Assembly: GCA_023269295.1 (NCBI GenBank)
Contig: JAHFTU010000072.1
Span: 1 to 6,865, forward strand
Length of the DNA: 6,865 nucleotides
Reading direction: 5' to 3'
Origin: Candidatus Woesearchaeota archaeon
Lineage (GTDB): Archaea > Nanobdellota > Nanobdellia > Woesearchaeales > UBA10216
Below the pieces are notes generated by a model. The model searched no databases, was not told where the DNA came from, and saw only the letters and a program-made list of their open reading frames with translations. The position numbers and the translations under genes are program-made. Positions 4,020 to 6,865 of the stretch are shown in pieces (the stretch's first letter is position 1; each line of letters begins with the position of its first letter).

Positions 4020-5567
4020 ATGGGACAAATAGCTTACCTTACAAACGCAGGGCTGGGCTCAGCTCCCTTGCCTGACAACAGAATTATAATCACAGGAGTG
4101 CCAGGAACAGACAGGATAACCGCAACTTATGCCAACCAAGCAGCAGGCTACAGCGTTTTGATGAAGTTTTCTCCAAGAGGTACACTCAAGCACGCTATAA
4201 TGGCAGAGATTGGGCGTCTTGAAAGAGAGCGAGATGGCCTGTCAATTCCTGGACTTGAGCGCTTGCAAAGCAGCCGAGCGTCACGAGCACAGCTTTTTGT
4301 AAGTTACTTGGCTGAAAGGGGCATGGCAGACAGGATTAACGGAACCGCTGCCAAAATCAGCAGCGGGCACTTTTTAAGCATGGCTGAAGAAGTGGATCCG
4401 CTTGTTGACGAAGTGTGCCGGACAATCGCACAAGATGCCAACATTGACGGGTCTGTTAAGGAAGCCCTTATTGATTACGTAGCAACCGGAGATGTGCCCC
4501 ACCACCTGTTTAATCATCTTTCAAGGCATGTTTCTGTTCTCGGCGAAATTGCGGCCTATGATGCGCTTAGAAAAGAAGCTGCCTGTAACCAGAGTCCGAA
4601 AGAAAAAGCTGACCTAGAAAAAAGGGTTGGCTCTGTTATTGACAGCTTGTGGCTTTTCCTTGGGGTTGAGGGAAGTGCCGAGGTTAAACGGAAAGATGGC
4701 ATCACCGGTTCTGTTCAGGCAGTCCATTACGGAAAAACTTCAGATATAGACCTGCCGGAGCACCTAGCACAGAAATATCTCCCTGTGCAACGGCTCACAC
4801 AATACGTTACAGTGCTGGAAAAAACCTTGAGCGAGATTTTCTTGCACTACCTGAGCAACCTTAAGCTGTCAGATATCCTTGATGCTGATTCAGCACACCA
4901 GCTTACTAAAGGCCTTGAAATGCGCCCAGGCATTGTCCTAAGGAGCGTGCTTCCGGAAAACGAGGCAGTAAGAAAGCTTTATCCGGACAGCAGGGTAGCC
5001 ATCAACAACGATCCTACACTGAGCGCTAAGATTAGCGCGGCTGCAGCGGAGCATCAAATAAGCGGTCTTATCGCTAAAATAGCAGCACCTCACTATAATC
5101 TCTCTGAAGAAGAGGCGGCGCAAGGAATTAAAACGCTTGCTGCGCTTCTTGACAGCCTGATGCCCCTTCTTCCATTTGACATATACGATAACATTGTGAT
5201 GAGTCATAGAGCGGAAGACTTAAATGAACAAATGAGGAGCATACACCGCCAGATAAAAGGCCTGGGACCTGTCAAATCCCTGTCTGGGCATGCGGGACAT
5301 CACCGCAATTTGCTCCTTTCGCAATATCAGATGCTTGACAGGCAGGAGAAAAGAATTCGCGGCGAAAGAAGCAGGCTTATGCAGATGATGAACACAACCT
5401 TCGGCATTGACGCTGAAACTATGATACAGTACGATGGTGAAACAGTAGAAGGAGTAATCCGGCTTTTTGGAGAGGAAAAAGTTGGCTTCATAAGGCACGT
5501 GCTGAGGCAAGATATGGGAGCAGTGGGAGAGGCAGAAGAGGCATCTAAGCAAAAGGTGCCTGAGTAA
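4020..5567 (+). CDS. Large predominantly helical protein of unknown function, 515 residues
   Basis: I cannot assign this protein to a family. It has no signal peptide and no membrane segment, so it should be cytoplasmic. A short strand-rich N-terminus (about 3-50, with RIIITGVPGTDRITATY at 21-37) is followed by a long helical body. Two His clusters, H161-H162-x3-H166-x3-H170 and H424-x2-H427-H428, might be metal- or nucleic-acid-related, but nothing proves that. Residues about 430-457 (LLLSQYQMLDRQEKRIRGER and following) look like a basic coiled coil, and the C-terminus is acidic (EAEEASK). The VPGTD segment superficially recalls a P-loop but lacks GKS/T, so ATPase activity is not supported. 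It heads a two-gene unit: the next gene starts 1 base after its stop. Confidence 0.75.
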   Translation: MGQIAYLTNAGLGSAPLPDNRIIITGVPGTDRITATYANQAAGYSVLMKFSPRGTLKHAIMAEIGRLERERDGLSIPGLERLQSSRASRAQLFVSYLAERGMADRINGTAAKISSGHFLSMAEEVDPLVDEVCRTIAQDANIDGSVKEALIDYVATGDVPHHLFNHLSRHVSVLGEIAAYDALRKEAACNQSPKEKADLEKRVGSVIDSLWLFLGVEGSAEVKRKDGITGSVQAVHYGKTSDIDLPEHLAQKYLPVQRLTQYVTVLEKTLSEIFLHYLSNLKLSDILDADSAHQLTKGLEMRPGIVLRSVLPENEAVRKLYPDSRVAINNDPTLSAKISAAAAEHQISGLIAKIAAPHYNLSEEEAAQGIKTLAALLDSLMPLLPFDIYDNIVMSHRAEDLNEQMRSIHRQIKGLGPVKSLSGHAGHHRNLLLSQYQMLDRQEKRIRGERSRLMQMMNTTFGIDAETMIQYDGETVEGVIRLFGEEKVGFIRHVLRQDMGAVGEAEEASKQKVPE

Positions 5568-5568
5568 C

Positions 5569-6072
5569 ATGAACAACAGCCCAGGTTATACTTTTGCAAT
5601 AGCGCAAACAACATTGCCTCTCTTGGAAGACAAAGCAACAGGAGCTTATAGGCAGGTCTTTAAAGATAGAAACTTTCCAGGCCACCTCGAAAGAATAGTG
5701 ATAAGGTTTGGCATTGAAGAAGGCAGCATAACGAGGATAGTGCTTTCCGCCATTAATCACGAAACTGGCGAAGGTTTTGACCCCCAAACTGGCGAAAGAA
5801 TACAGACTGTGTCGCAAGAGAAGTATTATAGGATGCCAATCATTTGCCAGGCCTTTGGCACAAAAGGCTTTTTGTGGTGGAAAAGGTACGGCTTAGTTGC
5901 CTCTGTGAGCGGAACTAGGGCGCATACTTCCCGCGAAGAACTTGTTGAGTTTGTGCTAAGGGAAGCTGGAGCTCTAGCGCAAAGGTACGGAGTAAAACCA
6001 GAAGTCACTTATCACGAGAGCCAGCGCTTTTTGGGAGCTATCTTTACTCAGCAGCAACTAAATTCTCACTAG
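5569..6072 (+). CDS. Alpha/beta protein of unknown function, 167 residues
   Basis: I do not recognise this protein. It starts 1 base after the stop of the 515-residue gene, with an AGGTG Shine-Dalgarno-like sequence about 10 bases upstream (5554-5558), so it is co-transcribed and probably co-translated with it. Features: a strand-rich centre (ERIVIRFGIEEGSITRIVLSAI, 41-62), a turn with an internal TGE repeat (ETGEGFDPQTGER, 65-77), an aromatic basic patch FLWWKRYGL (101-109), and a helix with SREELVEFVLREAGALAQRYG (121-141). No signal peptide, membrane span or catalytic signature is visible. A partner or chaperone role for the larger protein is plausible from the tight coupling only. Confidence 0.7.
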   Translation: MNNSPGYTFAIAQTTLPLLEDKATGAYRQVFKDRNFPGHLERIVIRFGIEEGSITRIVLSAINHETGEGFDPQTGERIQTVSQEKYYRMPIICQAFGTKGFLWWKRYGLVASVSGTRAHTSREELVEFVLREAGALAQRYGVKPEVTYHESQRFLGAIFTQQQLNSH

Positions 6073-6074
6073 AA

Positions 6075-6263
6075 CTATTTTTTACCAAGCGTTTCCTGAA
6101 TCTCCCTGTACTTCCTGTACTTCTTCAGGCTCATATTCAGCTTTTCCATCTCCTCAATGCAGCTGATGCAGTACAGAGGTGTGTCCATCCTTAGATTGCC
6201 GAGCCCAGCCTGGCATACTTCGCACAGGCTGAATTTTTCCTCAAGCTTGTTCTTTACCGCCAT
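6075..6263 (-). CDS. 62-residue two-CxxC zinc-binding protein
   Basis: A basic protein of 62 residues. C14-x2-C17 and C32-x2-C35 form a likely zinc ribbon or knuckle (FSLCEVCQAG ... PLYCISCIEE), followed by a charged helix rich in Lys, Arg and Glu (about 36-60). Such small proteins often bind nucleic acid or protein partners, but this one has no name I can give. The ATG at 6263 is fixed by a TATA-like element about 28 bases upstream, implying a leaderless message. The stop (6075-6077) faces the stop of the + strand 167-residue gene with only two bases between them. The oligo-T run at 6078-6083 on the + strand encodes its last two Lys codons and may terminate the opposing transcript. Confidence 0.7.
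   Translation of the reverse strand: MAVKNKLEEKFSLCEVCQAGLGNLRMDTPLYCISCIEEMEKLNMSLKKYRKYREIQETLGKK
6078..6083 (+). terminator. Oligo-T candidate terminator of the 4020-6072 unit
   Basis: Six T residues begin 5 bases after the TAG of the 167-residue gene. Archaeal RNA polymerase can terminate at such tracts without a hairpin. The tract lies within the end of the convergent gene. Evidence is position and composition only. Confidence 0.35.
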
Positions 6264-6274
6264 GGCAGAAGCTG

Positions 6275-6305
6275 CCGCAGTTTTTACTATAAAAACCTTC
6301 TGCGG
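6275..6305 (-). promoter_or_regulatory. Promoter of the two-CxxC gene embedded in an inverted repeat
   Basis: On the - strand TTTTTATAGT (6295-6286) is a TATA-like box centred about 28 bases from the ATG at 6263. It lies inside an inverted repeat: CCGCA (6275-6279) with TGCGG (6301-6305), and GTTTTT (6280-6285) with AAAAAC (6291-6296), with a 4-base bulge and a 5-base loop. Because the membrane-protein gene ends at 6309, the hairpin could also mark the 3' end of that transcript. Confidence 0.5.
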
Positions 6306-6308
6306 TGG

Positions 6309-6782
6309 CTATTTGCTGAAAGCCAAGAACAGCATTATTGCAACTGCAGGATAGAAGAGTTTGTCGGTGAGTACTTTCGCAGCAGCTTTCACCATATCTC
6401 TCTTCCTTAAATTGGTTTTAAAGCTGTTGCTGCCTGACAAAAGTCCAAACAGGAAAACCAAGGCTGCCGTGATAAGAAGCATGCTGCTGTTTCTTGACAC
6501 CGCAAAGACAGCCGCACCAAATGCAGCGTAAACGAACTTTGCGTTATAGCTGAAAATAAAAAATGCCAGTAAAACCACATACGCCGCTGCCTTTGCAACA
6601 AGGCTAAGGCTAAAAAAATCCATAACAAAAGCCGCAACTGCCAGAGCAACGAGCTTTTCAAGCCAGGGAAAGTATTTTTTTGCTGTCGGAAGCTCCTCCT
6701 TTGTCATCGTGGCAAGAATAAAACCTGCCAGCAAGCCAAGCCAGGAAATTACCACTGCCGCTGCGAATTGTAAAAATAGCAT
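6309..6782 (-). CDS. Integral membrane protein of unknown function, 157 residues
   Basis: A very hydrophobic protein with about five or six membrane segments: roughly 3-26, 42-60, 63-79, 82-96, 101-116 and 141-155. Two polar cytoplasmic-looking loops are Lys/Arg-rich (TKEELPTAKKYFPWLEK, about 27-43, and FKTNLRKRDMVKAAAK, 121-136). No transporter or enzyme signature is visible. The ATG at 6782 is 3 bases after the stop of the upstream rpiB fragment, and an AGGT overlapping that stop can serve as Shine-Dalgarno, so both are in one operon. The functional link to a sugar-phosphate isomerase is unclear. It could be mistaken for a frame artefact because a second hydrophobic frame overlaps at 6407-6661, but this frame is longer, better positioned and has the better membrane pattern. 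Confidence 0.75.
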   Translation of the reverse strand: MLFLQFAAAVVISWLGLLAGFILATMTKEELPTAKKYFPWLEKLVALAVAAFVMDFFSLSLVAKAAAYVVLLAFFIFSYNAKFVYAAFGAAVFAVSRNSSMLLITAALVFLFGLLSGSNSFKTNLRKRDMVKAAAKVLTDKLFYPAVAIMLFLAFSK

Positions 6783-6785
6783 TTG

Positions 6786-6865
6786 CTACCTGAACACCTT
6801 TTTTTCAAACGCGGCTATCTTTTGGATGCGCCTTGCATGGCGCTCTTCGCCAGTGAATGGGGTTT
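6786..6865 (-). CDS. rpiB: Ribose-5-phosphate isomerase B, C-terminal end only
   Basis: The - strand frame ending in TAG at 6786-6788 encodes a 25-residue tail running TPFTGEERHARRIQKI and then AAFEKKVFR. This matches the end of RpiB/LacAB-type sugar-phosphate isomerases, where a conserved F-x-G-G-RH-x-RR-x-x-KI segment follows the Rossmann-like body; the RH and RR residues help hold the phosphate of the substrate. The enzyme interconverts ribose 5-phosphate and ribulose 5-phosphate in the cytoplasm. The start and active-site Cys lie beyond the window edge. The segment is short, but the signature is specific. It is followed after 3 bases by the membrane-protein gene on the same strand. Confidence 0.75.
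   Translation of the reverse strand, partial: TPFTGEERHARRIQKIAAFEKKVFR

Noticed and set aside
4083..4125. GVPGTD near the N-terminus of the 515-residue protein as a Walker A P-loop
   Set aside because: The segment lacks the GK(S/T) core and no Walker B follows, so nucleotide binding is not supported.
5272..5281. 10-base match (TCAAATCCCT) to the tRNA-Ser T arm at 606-615, possible attachment-site duplicate
   Set aside because: It lies in the middle of the intact 515-residue gene, does not extend to the tRNA 3' end, and no integrase is present; chance match.
5762..5796. 11-base direct repeat AAACTGGCGAA (5762-5772 and 5786-5796)
   Set aside because: It is in frame inside the 167-residue gene and encodes a repeated TGE turn; better explained by protein structure than by a DNA element.
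6407..6661. Alternative hydrophobic - strand frame
   Set aside because: It lies wholly inside the membrane-protein gene in another frame; apparent hydrophobicity follows from the base composition of that gene.
1..6865. CRISPR arrays, insertion sequences, integrases or replication origin
   Set aside because: I saw no regularly spaced repeats, transposase or integrase motifs, or origin-like iteron clusters on either strand.

Overview
The window reads as archaeal chromosome. Four protein genes have a TATA-like box centred about 27-29 bases upstream of the start codon with almost no room for a leader, the leaderless arrangement typical of many archaea. A serine tRNA gene carries a short intron directly 3' of the anticodon at the canonical archaeal position 37/38. 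Bacterial-looking enzymes (a PlsC-family acyltransferase and the end of a ribose-5-phosphate isomerase B) together with several orphan small proteins would fit a DPANN-type archaeon such as Diapherotrites, Micrarchaeota or Woesearchaeota, but that placement is inference. Base composition looks mid-40s % GC by eye, with a visibly AT-richer patch at about 1170-1770.

Layout. 1-401 (+): 3' part of a PlsC-family acyltransferase. 402-709: a perfect 10-bp hairpin directly followed by an intron-containing tRNA-Ser(GCT), then about 85 bases with nothing recognisable. 710-1718 (-): a two-gene unit whose reading frames overlap by 8 bases, a winged-helix-MNT nucleotidyltransferase followed by a HEPN protein, i.e. 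an MNT/HEPN toxin-antitoxin-like pair. Its promoter region carries three copies of a 7-bp half-site around the TATA box. 1771-1881: intergenic, with a long T-rich tract. 1915-3351 (+): a lipoprotein with a degenerate M23 (LytM-like) fold, followed directly by a 42-residue four-cysteine protein (3357-3485). 3559-3996 (+): a helical protein of unknown function with its own promoter. 4020-6072 (+): a two-gene unit of unknown proteins (515 and 167 residues) with 1 base between them. 6075-6263 (-): a 62-residue two-CxxC protein that converges on the previous unit. 6309-6865 (-): a multi-pass membrane protein directly downstream of the end of rpiB.

Working together. The clearest functional unit is the MNT/HEPN pair: the first protein combines a DNA-binding winged helix with a nucleotidyltransferase, so it could both repress its own promoter and modify or neutralise the HEPN partner. 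The lipoprotein and the small Cys protein are probably co-transcribed. The 515- and 167-residue proteins are probably made from one message and may act together, but neither is a family I recognise. The rest looks like ordinary chromosome. The most interesting leads are the operator-like half-sites and altered HEPN active site, the lipoprotein that has lost the M23 metal-binding HxH, and the hairpin abutting the tRNA 5' end.
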